From Tenrec ecaudatus (Eukaryota > Chordata > Mammalia > Afrosoricida > Tenrecidae), in assembly GCF_050624435.1 (NCBI RefSeq), contig NC_134536.1:144663987-144727986 (forward strand): a DNA stretch of 64,000 bases, given 5' to 3'. The position numbers were made by a program, and so were the translations under genes. The notes under the pieces are model-generated. The model was not told the DNA's origin. It did no database searches and saw only the letters and a list, made by a program, of their open reading frames with translations. Within the stretch, counting starts at the first letter, position 1. Every line of letters begins with the position of its first letter. This document shows positions 25,352-40,000 of this stretch, piece by piece.

Positions 25352-25377
25352 TATAACGAACGGGCACTTGGAATATG
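25352..25377 (+). repeat. 26-bp short monomer, landmark type TATAACGAACGGG
   Basis: The expected TAGGTTAACGAA is shortened to TATAACGAA, a three-base loss that gives a 26-bp unit. It occurs once in each of the four HOR copies (25,351, 31,621, 39,658 and 47,638) and I saw it nowhere else. It is therefore specific to the 8-kb repeat and fixes its phase. It arose before the HOR was amplified. Confidence 0.9.
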
Positions 25378-26594
25378 TAGGTTACCTAACCGCCACTTGG
25401 ACTATCTAGATTAGCTAACAGGCACTTGGACTATCTAGGTTCCCTTGAGGGCACTTGTACTATCTAGGTTACCTAGCTGGCACTTTGACTATGTAAGTCA
25501 ACTAGCGGGCCATTGGAGTATCTAGGATAGCCAACGGGCACTTAGATTATGTAGCTTAACTAGCTGGAACATGGAATATGTAGGTTAAGGAGCGGACACT
25601 TGCACAATGAAGGTTAACTAGCGGGCTCATGGACTATGTAGGTTTACTATCGGGCCCTTGGCTATCTAGGTTCCCTAAAGGGCACTTGGACTATCTTGGT
25701 TACCTAGCGGGCACTTGGACTATGTAGGCTAACTAGGGGGCCCTTTGACGATCTAGGTTACCTAGTGGGTACTTTAACTATCTAGGTTACCTAGCGGGCA
25801 CTTGGACTATGTACGTTTCCTAGCAGGCACTTGGACTATCTATGTTAACTAGCGGGCACTTGGAATATGTAGGTTAACTAGCGGACACTTGCACTATGTA
25901 GGTTACCTAGCAGGCACTTGGACTATCTAGGTTAACTAGCGGGCACTTGGACTATGTAGGTCAACTAGCGGGCCCTTGGACTATCTAGGTTAGCCAACGG
26001 GAACTGAGATTATGTAGGTTAACTAGCGGGCACTTGGAATATGTAGGTAAAATAGCGGACACGGGCACTATGAAGATCAACTAGCGGGCCCATGGACTAT
26101 GTAGGTTTACTAGCGGGCCCTTGGACTATCTAGGTTCCCTAAAGGGCACTTGGACTATCTAGGTTACCGAACGGGCACTTGGACTATCTAGGTTACCTAG
26201 CGGGCACTTGGACTATGTAGGCTAACTAGGGGGCCCTTGGACGATCTAGGTTACCTAGCGGGTTCTTGAACTATCTAGGTTAACTAGCGGGCACTTGCAG
26301 TATCTAGGTTACCTAGCGGGCACTTGGACTATGTACGTTCCCTAGCGGGCACTTGGACTATCTATGTTAACTAGCGGGCACTTGGAATATGTAGGTTAAC
26401 TAGCGGACACATGCACTATGTAGGTTACCTAGCAGGCACTTGGACTATCTAGGTTAACTAGCGGGCACTTGGACTATCTAGGATAACTAGCGTGCACTTG
26501 GACTATGTAGGTTCCTTAGCGGGCACTTGGACTATCTAGGTTGCCTAGCGGGCACTTGGACGATATAGGTTAACTAGCGTGCCCTTGGAATATC

Positions 26595-26621
26595 TAGGTT
26601 ACGTAGCGGGCACTTGGTATA
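26595..26621 (+). repeat. 27-bp short monomer, landmark type GGTATATAGG
   Basis: This unit runs from one TAGG to the next in 27 bases because GGACTATG is replaced by GGTATA, a two-base loss. The same short unit recurs near 32,887, 40,925, 52,170, 53,100, 56,335, 61,071 and 63,291, with a variant near 48,902. It is always preceded by a monomer reading TTGGAATATC and a GTTACGTAG or close relative. A shared unusual deletion with shared flanks identifies homologous positions between long repeats more reliably than substitutions do. Confidence 0.9.
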
Positions 26622-27643
26622 TAGGTTAACTAGCGGGCACTTGGACTATGTAGGTTAACTAGAGGACACGTGGACTATCTAGGTTAATTAGTGGACCCTT
26701 GGACTATGTAGGTTAACTAGCGGGCACTTGGACAATCTAGGTTAACTAGCGGGCACTTGAAAGATCTAGGATAACTAGCGGGCACTTGGACTATCAAAGT
26801 AAACAAGTGAGCCCTTGGACTATGTAGGTTAACTAGCGGGCCCTTGGACTATCTAGGTTACCTAGCTTGCACTTGGACTATGTAGGTTCCCTAGCGGGCC
26901 CTTGGACTATGTAGGTTCCCTATCGGGCACTTGGACTATGTGGGTTCCCTAGCGGGCATTTGGACTATCTAGGTTACCTAACGGGCACTTGGACTATATA
27001 GGTCCCCTAGCGGGCACTTGGATTTTGTAGGTTCCCTATCGGGCACATGGACTATGTAGGTTAATTAGCGGGCATTTGGACCATGTAGGTTCCCTATCGG
27101 GCACGTGGAGAATGTAGGTTAACTAGGGGCACTAGGACAATGTAGGTTGCCTAGCGGGCCCTTGGACTATCTAGGTTACATAGAGGGAACCTAGACTATG
27201 TAGGTTAACTAGTGGGCACTTGGACTATCTAGGTTACCTAACAGGCATTTGGACTATGTACGTTCCCTAGCAGGCCCTTGGACTATCTAGGCTACCTAGC
27301 GGGCACTTAGACTATGTATGTTACCTAGCGGGCACTTGGACTATGTATGTTTCCTAGCGGGTACTTGGACTAGATAGGTTCCCTAGTGGGCACAAGTTCT
27401 ATCTAGGTTAATTAGCAGGCACTTGGACCATCTAGGTTAACTAGCGGGCATTTGGACTATTAGGGCCCCTAGCGGGCATTTGGACTATATTGGTTACCTA
27501 GCGGGCACTTGGACTATGTAGGTTAACGAACGGGCACTTGGACTATATTGGTAACCTAGTGGTCACTTGAAATGTCTAGGTTACCTCGCGGGCACTTGGA
27601 CTATGTAGGTTAACTAGCAGGCACTTGGATTATGTACGTTCCC

Positions 27644-30600
27644 TAGCGTGCATGGACTATCTACGTTACCTAGTGGGCACTTGGATTATGTACGTTACCT
27701 AGCGGGCACTTGGACTATGTACGTTTCCTAGCGGGTACTTGGACTAGATAGGTTCCCTAGCGGGCACTAGGTCTATCTAGGTTAACTAGCGGGCACTTGG
27801 ACTATCTAGGTTTACTAGCGAGCACTTGGACTATCTAGGTTAACTAGCGGGCATTTGGACTTTTATGGCCCCTAGCGGGCATTTGGACTATATTGGTTAC
27901 CTAGCGGGCACTTGGACTATGTAGGATAACGAACGGGCACTTGGACTATCTAGGTTAACTTGCTGGCACTTGGACTATGTAGTTTCCCTAGCGGGCATTT
28001 GGACTATTTAGGTTACCTAGCGGACACTTGGACTATCTAGGTTGCCTAGCAGGCACTTTGACTATCTAGGTTAACTAACGGGCACTTGGACTATGTAGGT
28101 TGCCTAGCGGGCAATTGGATTATGTAGGTTCACTATCGGGCACTTGGACTATCTAGGTTACCTAGCTGGCACTTGAACTATCTACGTTACCTAGCGGTTA
28201 CTTGGAGTATGTAGGTTACCTACCGGGTTGTTGTAATATCTAGGTTACCTAGTGGGCACTTGGACTATCTAGGTTAACTAACGGGCACTTGGACTATGTA
28301 GGTTCCCTAGCGGGCCCTTGGACTATGTAAGTTCCCAACGGCCCCTTGGACTATGTAGGTTAACTAGCGGGCCCTTGGACTATGTAGGTTAACTAGCGGG
28401 CACTTGGAATATGTAGGTTAACTAGCGGGCCATTGGACTATGTAGGTTAACTAGCGGGCACCAGGTCTATCTAGGTTAACTAGCGGGCACTTGGACTATC
28501 ATGGTTAACTAGCGAGCACTTGGACTATCTAGGTTAACTAGCGGGCATTTGGACTATTAGGGCCCCTAGCGGGCACTTGGACTATATTGGTTACCTAGCA
28601 GGCACTTGGACTATGTAGGTCAACTAGCGGGCACTTGGATTATGTAGGTTCCCTATCGGGCACTTGGACTATGTAGGTTAACTAGAGGGCATTTGGACTA
28701 TGTAGGTTACCTAGCGGGCACTTGGACTATCTAGGTTACCTGGCTGTCACTTGAACTATCTACGTTACCTAGCGGGTACTTGGACTATGAAGGTATCCTA
28801 GCGGGCACTAGGATTATCTGGGTTACCTAGCGGGCCCTTGGACTATGTAGATTAACTAGCGGCACTTGGACTATCTACATTAACTAGCGGGTCCTTGGAC
28901 TATGTAGATTGCCTAGCGGGCACTTGGACAATGTAGGTTCCCTAGCGGGCACTTGGACTCTGTATGTTCCCTACGGACACTTGAACTATGTAAGTTAACT
29001 ACTGGGCACTTGGACTATGTAGGTTAACTAGCGGGCCCTTGGACTATCTAGGTTACCTAGCGGGCACTTGGACTATGTAGGTTAACTACCGGTCACTTGC
29101 ATTATCTAGGTTACCGAATGGGCATTTGGACTAGGTAGGTAACCTAGCGGGCACTTGGAGAGTCTAGTTTACCTAGGGGGCACTTGGACTTCTAGGTTAA
29201 TGAACGGGCACATGGACTATGTATGTTGCATAGCGGGCAATTGGACTATCTAGTTTAGGTAACGGGCACAAAAACTATCTAGTTTACCTAGCTGGCACTT
29301 GAACTATCTACGATAAAGCGGGTTCTTGGAGTATGTAGGTTACCTAGCGGGCTGTTGGACTATCTAAGTTACCAAGCGGGCACTGGGACTATCTAGGTTA
29401 ACTAACGGGCACTTGGACTATGTAGGTTCCCTAGCAGGCCCATGGACTATGTAGGTTCCCTAGCGAGCACTTGGAATATGTGGGTTCCCTAGCGGGCATT
29501 TGGACAATCTAGGTTAACTAACGGGCACTTGGACTCTGTAGGTTCCCGAGCGGGCACTTGGATTATGTAGGTTCCCTATCGGGCACTTGGACTATGTAGG
29601 TTAACTAGCGGGCATTTGGACTATGTAGGTTACCTAGCGGGCACTTGGACTATGTAGGTTACCTAGCGGGCACATGGACTATATAGGTTCCCTATCGGGC
29701 ATTTGGACTATGTAGGTTACCTAGCGGGCCCTTGGACTATCTATGTTACCTAGGGGGAACCTGGACTATGCAGGTTACCTAGCGGGCACTTGGACTATGT
29801 ACGTCCCCTAGCGGGCACTTGGACTCTGTATGTTACCTAGTGGGCACTTGGACTATGTACGTTACCTAGCGGACACTTGGACTATCTAGGTTACCTAGCA
29901 GGCACTTTGACTATCTAGGTTAACTAAGGGGCACTTGGACTATGTAGTTTGCCTAGCGGGTACTTGGATTATGTAGGTTCACTATCGGGCACTTGGACTA
30001 TGTAGGTTAACTAGTGGACACTTGCACTATGTAGGTTAACTAGCGGGCCCATTTACTATGTAGGTTAACTAGCGGGCACTTGGACGATCTAGGTAACTAG
30101 CGGGCACTTGGACGATATAGGTTAACTAGCGGGCACTTGGATTATCTAGGTTAGCTAGCGGGCTCTTGCACTATGTAGGTTAACTAGCGGGCCCATTGAC
30201 TATGTAGGTTAACTAGCGGGCACTTGGACGATCTAGGTTAACTAGCGGGCACTTGGACGATATAGGTTAACTAGCGGGCCCTTGGACTATCTAGGTTACC
30301 TAGCGGGCACTTGGACTATGTAGGTTCCCTAGCGGGCATTTGGACTATATAGATAACCTAGCGGGCACTTAGACTTTGTAGGTTACCTAGCTGGCACTTG
30401 AACTATCTACGTTGCCTAGCAGGTTCTTGGAGTATGTAGGTTACCTAGCGGGCTGTTGGACTATCTAGGTTACCTAGCAGGCATTGGACTATCTAGGTTA
30501 ACTAACGGAACCTTGGACTATGTAAGTTCCCTATCGGGCACTTGGACTAGGTAGGTTCCCTAGCGGGCACTTGGTCTATCTAGCTTAACTAGTGGGCACT

Positions 30601-33600
30601 TGGACTATCTAGGTTAACTAGCGAGCACTTGGACTATCTAGGATAACTAGCAGGCACTTGGACTATTAGGGTCTTTAGCGGGCATTTGGACTATATAGGT
30701 TACCTAGCGGGCACTTGGACTATGTAGGTTAACGAGCAGGCACTTGGACTATGTAGGTAACCTAGTGGTCACTTGAACTGTCTAGGTTACCTAGCGGGCA
30801 ATTGGACTATGTATGTTAACTAGCGGGCACTTGGACTATCTAGGTTAACTAGCGGGCCCTTGGACGATGTAGGTTAACTAGCGGGCCCTTGGACTATGTA
30901 GGTTAACTAGCGGGCCCTTGGACTATGTAGGTTAACTAGCGTGCACTTGGAAGGTCTAGGTAAACTAGCGGGTACTTGGACTATGTAGGTTAACTAGCGG
31001 GCCTTTGGACTATGTAGGTTAACTAGCGGGCCTTTGGACTATGTAGATTAACTAGCGACACTTGGACTATCTATGTTAACTAGCGGGCCCTTGGACTATG
31101 TAGATTGCCTAGCGGGCACTTGGACTATGTAAGTTCCCTAGCGCGCACTTGGACTCTGTATGTTCCTTACGGACACGTGAACTATGTAAGTTAACTACCG
31201 GGCCCTTGGACGATGTAGGTTAACTAGCGGGCCCTTGCACTATGTAGGCTAACTAGCGGGCCCATGGATTATGTAGGTTTACTAGCAGGCACTTGGACTA
31301 TCTAGGTTAACCAGCGGGCACTTGGACTATGTAGTTTCCCTAGCGGGCATTTGGACTATTTATGTTACCTCGCGGGCACTTGGACTATGTAGGTTACCTA
31401 GCGGGCACTTGGACTATCTAGGTTACCTAGCAGGCACTCTGCCTATCTAGGTTAACTAACAGGCACTTGGACTATGTAGGTTGCCTAGAGGGCACTTGGA
31501 TTATGTAGGTTCCCTATCGCGCACTTTGACTATGTAGGTTAACTAGCGGGCACTTGAACTGTCTAGGTTACCTAGTGGGCACTTGGATTATCTCAGTTAA
31601 CGAACGGGCACTTGGATTATCTATAACGAACGGGCACTTGGAATATGTAGGTTACCTAACCGCCACTTGGACTATCTAGATTAGCTAACAGGCACTTGGA
31701 CTATCTAGGTTCCCTTGAGGGCACTTGTACTATCTAGGTTACCTAGCTGGCACTTTGACTATGTAAGTCAACTAGCGGGCCATTGGAGTATCTAGGATAG
31801 CCAACGGGCACTTAGATTATGTAGCTTAACTAGCTGGAACATGGAATATGTAGGTTAAGGAGCGGACACTTGCACAATGAAAGTTAACTAGCGGGCTCAT
31901 GGACTATGTAGGTTTACTATCGGGCCCTTGGCTATCTAGGTTCCCTAAAGGGCACTTGGACTATCTTGGTTACCTAGCGGGCACTTGGACTATGTAGGCT
32001 AACTAGGGGGCCCTTTGACGATCTAGGTTACCTAGTGGGTACTTTAACTATCTAGGTTACCTAGCGGGCACTTGGACTATGTACGTTTCCTAGCAGGCAC
32101 TTGGACTATCTATGTTAACTAGCGGGCACTTGGAATATGTAGGTTAACTAGCGGACACTTGCACTATGTAGGTTACCTAGCAGGCACTTGGACTATCTAG
32201 GTTAACTAGCGGGCACTTGGACTATGTAGGTCAACTAGCGGGCCCTTGGACTATCTAGGTTAGCCAACGGGAACTGAGATTATGTAGGTTAACTAGCGGG
32301 CACTTGGAATATGTAGGTAAAATAGCGGACACGGGCACTATGAAGATCAACTAGCGGGCCCATGGACTATGTAGGTTTACTAGCGGGCCCTTGGACTATC
32401 TAGGTTCCCTAAAGGGCACTTGGACTATCTAGGTTACCGAACGGGCACTTGGACTATCTAGGTTACCTAGCGGGCACTTGGACTATGTAGGCTAACTAGG
32501 GGGCCCTTGGACGATCTAGGTTACCTAGCGGGTTCTTGAACTATCTAGGTTAACTAGCGGGCACTTGCAGTATCTAGGTTACCTAGCGGGCACTTGGACT
32601 ATGTACGTTCCCTAGCGGGCACTTGGACTATCTATGTTAACTAGCGGGCACTTGGAATATGTAGGTTAACTAGCGGACACATGCACTATGTAGGTTACCT
32701 AGCAGGCACTTGGACTATCTAGGTTAACTAGCGGGCACTTGGACTATCTAGGATAACTAGCGTGCACTTGGACTATGTAGGTTCCTTAGCGGGCACTTGG
32801 ACTATCTAGGTTGCCTAGCGGGCACTTGGACGATATAGGTTAACTAGCGTGCCCTTGGAATATCTAGGTTACGTAGCGGGCACTTGGTATATAGGTTAAC
32901 TAGCGGGCACTTGGACTATGTAGGTTAACTAGAGGACACGTGGACTATCTAGGTTAATTAGTGGACCCTTGGACTATGTAGGTTAACTAGCGGGCACTTG
33001 GACAATCTAGGTTAACTAGCGGGCACTTGAAAGATCTAGGATAACTAGCGGGCACTTGGACTATCAAAGTAAACAAGTGAGCCCTTGGACTATGTAGGTT
33101 AACTAGCGGGCCCTTGGACTATCAAGGCTACCTAGCGGGCACTTGGATTATATAGGTTACCTGGCAGGCACTTGAACTATCTACGTTACCTAGCGGGTAC
33201 TTGGAGTATGTAGGTTATCTACCGGGCTGTTGGATTATCTAGGTTACCGAGCGGGCACTTGGACTATCTAGGTTAACTAACGGGCACTTGGACTATGTAG
33301 GTTCCCTAGCGGGCCCTTGGACTATGTAGGTTCCCTATCGGGCACTTGGACTATGTGGGTTCCCTAGCGGGCATTTGGACTATCTAGGTTACCTAACGGG
33401 CACTTGGACTATATAGGTCCCCTAGCGGGCACTTGGATTATGTAGGTTCCCTATCGGGCACATGGACTATGTAGGTTAATTAGCGGGCATTTGGACCATG
33501 TAGGTTCCCTATCGGGCACTTGGAGAATGTAGGTTAACTAGGGGGCACTAGGACAATGTAGGTTGCCTAGCGGGCCCTTGGACCATCTAGGTTACATAGA

Positions 33601-34059
33601 GGGAACCTAGACTATGTAGGTTAACTAGTGGGCACTTGGACTATCTAGGTTACCTAGCAGGCATTTGGACTATGTACGTTCCCTAGCAGGCCCTTGGACT
33701 ATCTAGGTTACCTAGCGGGCACTTAGACTATGTATGTTACCTAGCGGGCACTTGGACTATGTATGTTTCCTAGCGGGTACTTGGACTAGATAGGTTCCCT
33801 AGTGGGCACAAGTTCTATCTAGGTTAATTAGCAGGCACTTGGACCATCTAGGTTAACTAGCGGGCATTTGGACTATTAGGACCCCTAGCGGGCATTTGGA
33901 CTATATTGGTTACCTAGCGGGCACTTGGACTATGTAGGTTAACGAACGGGCACTTGGACTATGTTGGTAACCTAGTGGTCACTTGAAATGTCTAGGTTAC
34001 CTCGCGGGCACTTGGACTATGTAGGTTAACTAGCGGGCACTTGGACTATGTACGTTCCC
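27644..34059 (+). repeat. Higher-order repeat copy H2 (6,416 bp, intermediate form)
   Basis: Second HOR copy. Landmarks are TTTTATGGCCCC (about 27,861), the 28-bp monomer (29,192), CTATAACGAACGGG (31,621) and GGTATATAGG (about 32,887). Relative to H3 it lacks a tract of about 1.62 kb, close to 56 monomers, near 28,830. There the sequence passes from TCTGGGTTACCTAGCGGG straight into a CCCTTGG monomer. The remainder aligns with H3 at offsets of 8,037-8,067 bp with few differences. Confidence 0.9.
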
Positions 34060-37000
34060 TAGCGTGCTTGGACTATCTACGTTACCTAGTGGGCACTTGG
34101 ATTATGTACGTTACCTAGCGGGCACTTGGACTATGTACGTTTCCTAGCGGGTACTTGGACTAGATAGGTTCCCTAGCGGGCACTAGGTCTATCTAGGTTA
34201 ACTAGCGGGCACTTGGACTATCTAGGTTTACTAGCGAGCACTTGGACTATCTAGGTTAACTAGCGGGCATTTGGACTTTTATGGCCCCTAGCGGGCATTT
34301 GGACTATATTGGTTACCTAGCGGGCACTTGGACTATGTAGGATAACGAACGGGCACTTGGACTATCTAGGTTAACTTGCTGGCACTTGGACTATGTAGTT
34401 TCCCTAGCGGGCATTTGGACTATTTAGGTTACCTAGCGGACACTTGGACTATCTAGGTTGCCTAGCAGGCACTTTGACTATCTAGGTTAACTAACGGGCA
34501 CTTGGACTATGTAGGTTGCCTAGCGGGCAATTGGATTATGTAGGTTCACTATCGGGCAATTGGATTATATAGGTTCACTATCGGGCACTTGGACTATCTA
34601 GGTTACCTAGCTGACACTTGAACTATCTACGTTACCTAGCGGTTACTTGGAGTATGTAGGTTACCTACCGGGTTGTTGGAATATATAGGTTACCTAGTGG
34701 GCACTTGGACTATCTAGGTTAACTAACGGGCACTTGGACTATGTAGGTTCCCTAGCGGGCCCTTGGACTATGTAAGTTCCCAACGGCCCCTTGGACTATG
34801 TAGGTTAACTAGCAGGCCCTTGGACTATGTAGGTTAACTAGCGGGCACTTGGAATATGTAGGTTAACTAGCGGGCCATTGGACTATGTAGGTTAACTAGC
34901 GGGCACCAGGTCTATCTAGGTTAACTAGCGGGCACTTGGACTATCATGGTTAACTAGCGAGCACTTGGACTATCTAGGTTAACTAGCGGGCATTTGGACT
35001 ATTAGGGCCCCTAGCGGGCACTTGGACTATATTGGTTACCTAGCGGGCACTTGGACTATGTAGGTCAACTAGCGGGCACTTGGATTATGTAGGTTCCCTA
35101 TCGGGCACTTGGACTATGTAGGTTAACTAGAGGGCATTTGGACTATGTAGGTTACCTAGCGGGCACTTGGACTATCTAGGTTACCTAGCTGTCACTTGAA
35201 CTATCTACGTTACCTAGCGGGTACTTGGACTATGAAGGTATCCTAGCGGGCACTAGGATTATCTGGGTTACCTAGCGGGCACTTGGACTATGTAGGTTAA
35301 CTAGAGGCCATTTGGACTATGTAGGTTACCTAGCGGGCACATGGACTAACTAGGTTACCTAGCTGGCACTTGAACTATCTACGTTACCTAGTGGGTACTT
35401 GGACTATGAAGGTTCCCTACCGGGCACTAGGATTATCTGGGTTACCTAGCGGGCACTTGGACTATGTAGGTTACCTAGCGGGCACTTGGACTATGTAGGT
35501 TCGCTATCGGGCACTTGGAAAATGTAGGTTAACTAGGGGGCACTAGGACTATGTAGGTTACCTAGCGGGCCCATAGACTATGTAGGTTACCTAGGAGGCA
35601 TTTGGACTATGTAGGCTCCCTAGCGGTTATTTAGACTATATAGATTACTTAGCGGGCACTTAGAATTTGTAGGTTACCTAGCGGGCACTTGGACAATCTA
35701 GGTTACCTAGCAGGCACTTGAACTATCTACGTTACCTAGCGGGTACTTGGAGTATGTAGGTTACCTACTGGGCTGTTGGACTATCTAGGTTACCTAGTGG
35801 GCACTTGGACTATCTAGGTTAACTAACGGGCACTTGGACTATGTAGGTTAACTAGCGGGCATTTGGACCATGTAGGTTACCAAGCGGGCACTTAGAGAAT
35901 GTAGGTTAACTAGGGAGCACTAGGACAATGTAGGTTACCTGGCGGGCCCTTGGACTATCTGGGTTACCTAGGGGGCACCTGCACTATGTATGTTAACTAT
36001 TGGGCACTTGGACTATCTAGGTTACCTAGCAGGCACGTGGACTATGTACGTTCCCTAGCAGGCCCTTGGACTATCTACGTTACCTAGCGGGCACTTAGAC
36101 TATGTACATTACCTAGCGGGCACTTGGACTATGTACGTTTCCTAGCGGGTACTTGGACTAGATAGGTTCCCTAGCGGGCACTTGGTCTATCTAGGTTAAC
36201 TAGCGGGCACTTGGACTATCTAGGTTAACTAGCGGGCATTTGGAGTATTAGGGCCCCTAGCGGGCATTTGGACTATATTGGTTACCTAGCGGGCACTTGG
36301 ACTATGTAGGTTAACGAACGGGCACTTGGACTATGTAGGTTAACGAACGGGCACTTGGACTATGTAGGTAACCTAGTGGTCACTTGAAATGTCTAGGTTA
36401 CCTCGCGGGCACTTGGACTATGTAGGTTAACTAGCGGGCACTTGGACTATCTAGGTTAACTAGCGGGCCATTGGACTATGTAGGTTAACTAGCGGGCCCT
36501 TGGACTACGTAAGTTAACTAGCGGGCCCTTGGACTATGTAGGTTACATAGTGGGCACTTGGACGATCTAGGTTAACTAGCGGGTACTTGGACTATGTAGG
36601 TTAACTAGCGGGCCCTTGGACTATGTAGATTAACTAGCGGCACTTGGACTATCTACATTAACTAGCGGGCCCTTGGACTATGTAGATTCCCTGACAGGCA
36701 CTTGGACTATGTATGTTCCAGAGCGGGCACTTGGACTATGTAGGTTCCCTAGCAGTCACTTGGACTATGTAGGTTCCAGAGCGGGCACTTGGACTATCTA
36801 GGTTCCCTAGCGGGCACTTGTACTATGTAGGTTAATTAGCGGACACTTGGACGATCTAGGTTAACTAGCGGGTACTTGGATTATGTAGGTTAACTAGCGG
36901 GCCCTTGAACTATGTAGATTAACTAGCGGCACTTGGACTATCTACATTAACTAGCGGGTCCTTGGACTATGTAGATTGCCTAGCGGGCACTTGGACAATG

Positions 37001-40000
37001 TAGGTTCCCTAGAGGGCACTTGGACTCTGTATGTTCCCTACGGACACTTGAACTATGTAAGTTAACTACCGGGCACTTGGACTATGTAGGTTAACTAGCG
37101 GGCCCTTGGACTATCTAGGTTACCTAGCGGGCACTTGGACTATGTAGGTTAACTACCGGTCACTTGCATTATCTAGGTTACCGAATGGGCATTTGGACTA
37201 TGTAGGTAACCTAGCGGGCACTTGGAGAGTCTAGTTTACCTAGGGGGCACTTGGACTTCTAGGTTAATGAACGGGCACATGGACTATGTATGTTGCATAG
37301 CGGGCAATTGGACTATCTAGTTTAGGTAACGGGCACAAGAACTATCTAGTTTACCTAGCTGGCACTTGAACTATCTACGATAAAGCGGGTTCTTGGAGTA
37401 TGTAGGTTACCTAGCGGGCTGTTGGACTATCTAAGTTACCAAGCGGGCACTGGGACTATCTAGGTTAACTAACGGGCACTAGGACTATGTAGGTTCCCAA
37501 CAGGCCCATGGACTATGTAGGTTCCCTAGCGAGCACTTGGAATATGTGGGTTCCCTAGCGGGCATTTGGACAATCTAGGTTAACTAACGGGCACTTGGAC
37601 TCTGTAGGTTCCCTAGCGGGCACTTGGATTATGTAGGTTCCCTATCGGGCACTTGGACTATGTAGGTTAACTAGCGGGCATTTGGACTATGTAGGTTACC
37701 TAGCGGGCACTTGGACTATGTAGGTTACCTAGCGGGCACATGGACTATATAGGTTCCCTATCGGGCATTTGGACTATGTAGGTTACCTAGCGGGCCCTTG
37801 GACTATCTATGTTACCTAGGGGGAACCTGGACTATGCAGGTTACCTAGCGGGCACTTGGACTATGTACGTTCCCTAGCGGGCACTTGGACTCTGTATGTT
37901 ACCTAGTGGGCACTTGGACTATGTACGTTACCTAGCGGACACTTGGACTATCTAGGTTACCTAGCAGGCACTTTGACTATCTAGGGTAACTAAGGGGCAC
38001 TTGGACTATGTAGTTTGCCTAGCGGGCACTTGGATTATGTAGGTTCACTATCGGCCACTTGGACTATGTAGGTTAACTAGTGGACACTTGCACTATGTAG
38101 GTTAACTAGCGGGCCCATTTACTATGTAGGTTAACTAGCGGGCACTTGGACGATCTAGGTAACTAGCGGGCACTTGGACGATATAGGTTAACTAGCGGGC
38201 ACTTGGATTATCTAGGTTAGCTAGCGGGCTCTTGCACTATGTAGGTTAACTAGCGGGCCCATTGACTATGTAGGTTAACTAGCGGGCACTTGGACGATCT
38301 AGGTTAACTAGCGGGCACTTGGACGATATAGGTTAACTAGCGGGCCCTTGGACTATCTAGGTTCCCTAGCGGGCATTTGGACTATATAGATAACCTAGCG
38401 GGCACTTAGACTTTGTAGGTTACCTAGCTGGCACTTGAACTATCTACGTTGCCTAGCAGGTTCTTGGAGTATGTAGGTTACCTAGCAGGCTGTTGGACTA
38501 TCTAGGTTACCTAGCAGGCATTGGACTATCTAGGTTAACTAACGGAAACTTGGACTATGTAAGTTCCCTATCGGGCACTTGGACTAGGTAGGTTCCCTAG
38601 CGGGCACTTGGTCTATCTAGGTTAACTAGTGGGCACTTGGACTATCTAGGTTAACTAGCGAGCACTTGGACTATCTAGGATAACTAGCAGGCACTTGGAC
38701 TATTAGGGTCTTTAGCGGGCATTTGGACTATATAGGTTACCTAGCGGGCACTTGGACTATGTAGGTTAACGAGCAGGCACTTGGACTATGTAGGTAACCT
38801 AGTGGTCACTTGAACTGTCTAGGTTACCTAGCGGGCAATTGGACTATGTAGGTTAACTAGCGGGCACTTGGACTATCTAGGTTAACTAGCGCGCCCTTGG
38901 ACGATGTAGGTTAACTAGCGGGCCCTTGGACTATGTAGGTTAACTAGCGGGCCCTTGGACTATGTAGGTTAACTAGCGTGCACTTGGAAGTTCTAGGTAA
39001 ACTAGCGGGTACTTGGACTATGTAGGTTAACTAGCGGGCCTTTGGACTATGTAGGTTAACTAGCGGGCCTTTGGACTATGTAGATTAACTAGCGGCACTT
39101 GGACTATCTATGTTAACTAGCGGGCCCTTGGACTATGTAGATTGCCTAGCGGGCACTTGGACTATGTAAGTTCCCTAGCGCGCACTTGGACTCTGTATGT
39201 TCCTTACGGACACTTGAACTATGTAAGTTAACTACCGGGCCCTTGGACGATGTAGGTTAACTAGCGGGCCCTTGCACTATGTAGGCTAACTAGCGGGCCC
39301 ATGGATTATGTAGGTTTACTAGCAGGCACTTGGATTATCTAGGTTAACCAGCGGGCACTTGGACTATGTAGTGTCCCTAGAGGGCATTTGGACTATTTAT
39401 TTTACCTCGCGGGTACTTGGATTATGTAGGTTACCTAGCGGGCACTTGGACTATCTAGGTTACCTAGCAGGCACTCTGACTATCTAGGTTAACTAACAGG
39501 CACTTGGACTATGTAGGTTGCCTAGAGGGCACTTGGATTATGTAGGTTCCCTATCGCGCACTTTGACTATGTAGGTTAACTAGCGGGCACTTGGACTGTC
39601 TAGGTTACCTAGTGGGCACTTGGATTATCTCAGTTAACGAACGGGCACTTGGATTATCTATAACGAACGGGCACTTGGAATATGTAGGTTACCTAACCGC
39701 CACTTGGACTATCTAGATTAGCTAACAGGCACTTGGACTATCTAGGTTCCCTTGAGGGCACTTGTACTATCTAGGTTACCTAGCTGGCACTTTGACTATG
39801 TAAGTCAACTAGCGGGCCATTGGAGATTCTAGGATAGCCAACGGGCACTTAGATTATGTAGCTTAACTAGCTGGAACATGGAATATGTAGGTTAAGGAGC
39901 GGACACTTGCACAATGAAGGTTAACTAGCGGGCTCATGGACTATGTAGGTTTACTATCGGGCCCTTGGCTATCTAGGTTCCCTAAAGGGCACTTGGACTA

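Larger units (their letters stand above)
21691..27643 (+). repeat. Higher-order repeat copy H1 (5,953 bp, short form)
   Basis: First of four consecutive copies of a long unit, placed in phase by the short monomer containing TAGCGTGCATGG. Landmarks recur in fixed order: TTTTATGGCCCC (about 21,908), the 28-bp landmark monomer (22,951), the 26-bp monomer CTATAACGAACGGG (25,351) and the 27-bp monomer GGTATATAGG (about 26,617). Relative to H2 this copy lacks about 288 bp (roughly ten monomers) near 22,885, one monomer near 24,580, and five monomers (145 bp) near 26,850. One single-base indel lies near 27,126. Confidence 0.9.

Noticed and set aside
26611..26630. TATA-like promoter element in GGTATATAGG
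   Set aside because: It is a two-base deletion in a satellite monomer, repeated as a copy of the same variant, with no downstream gene.
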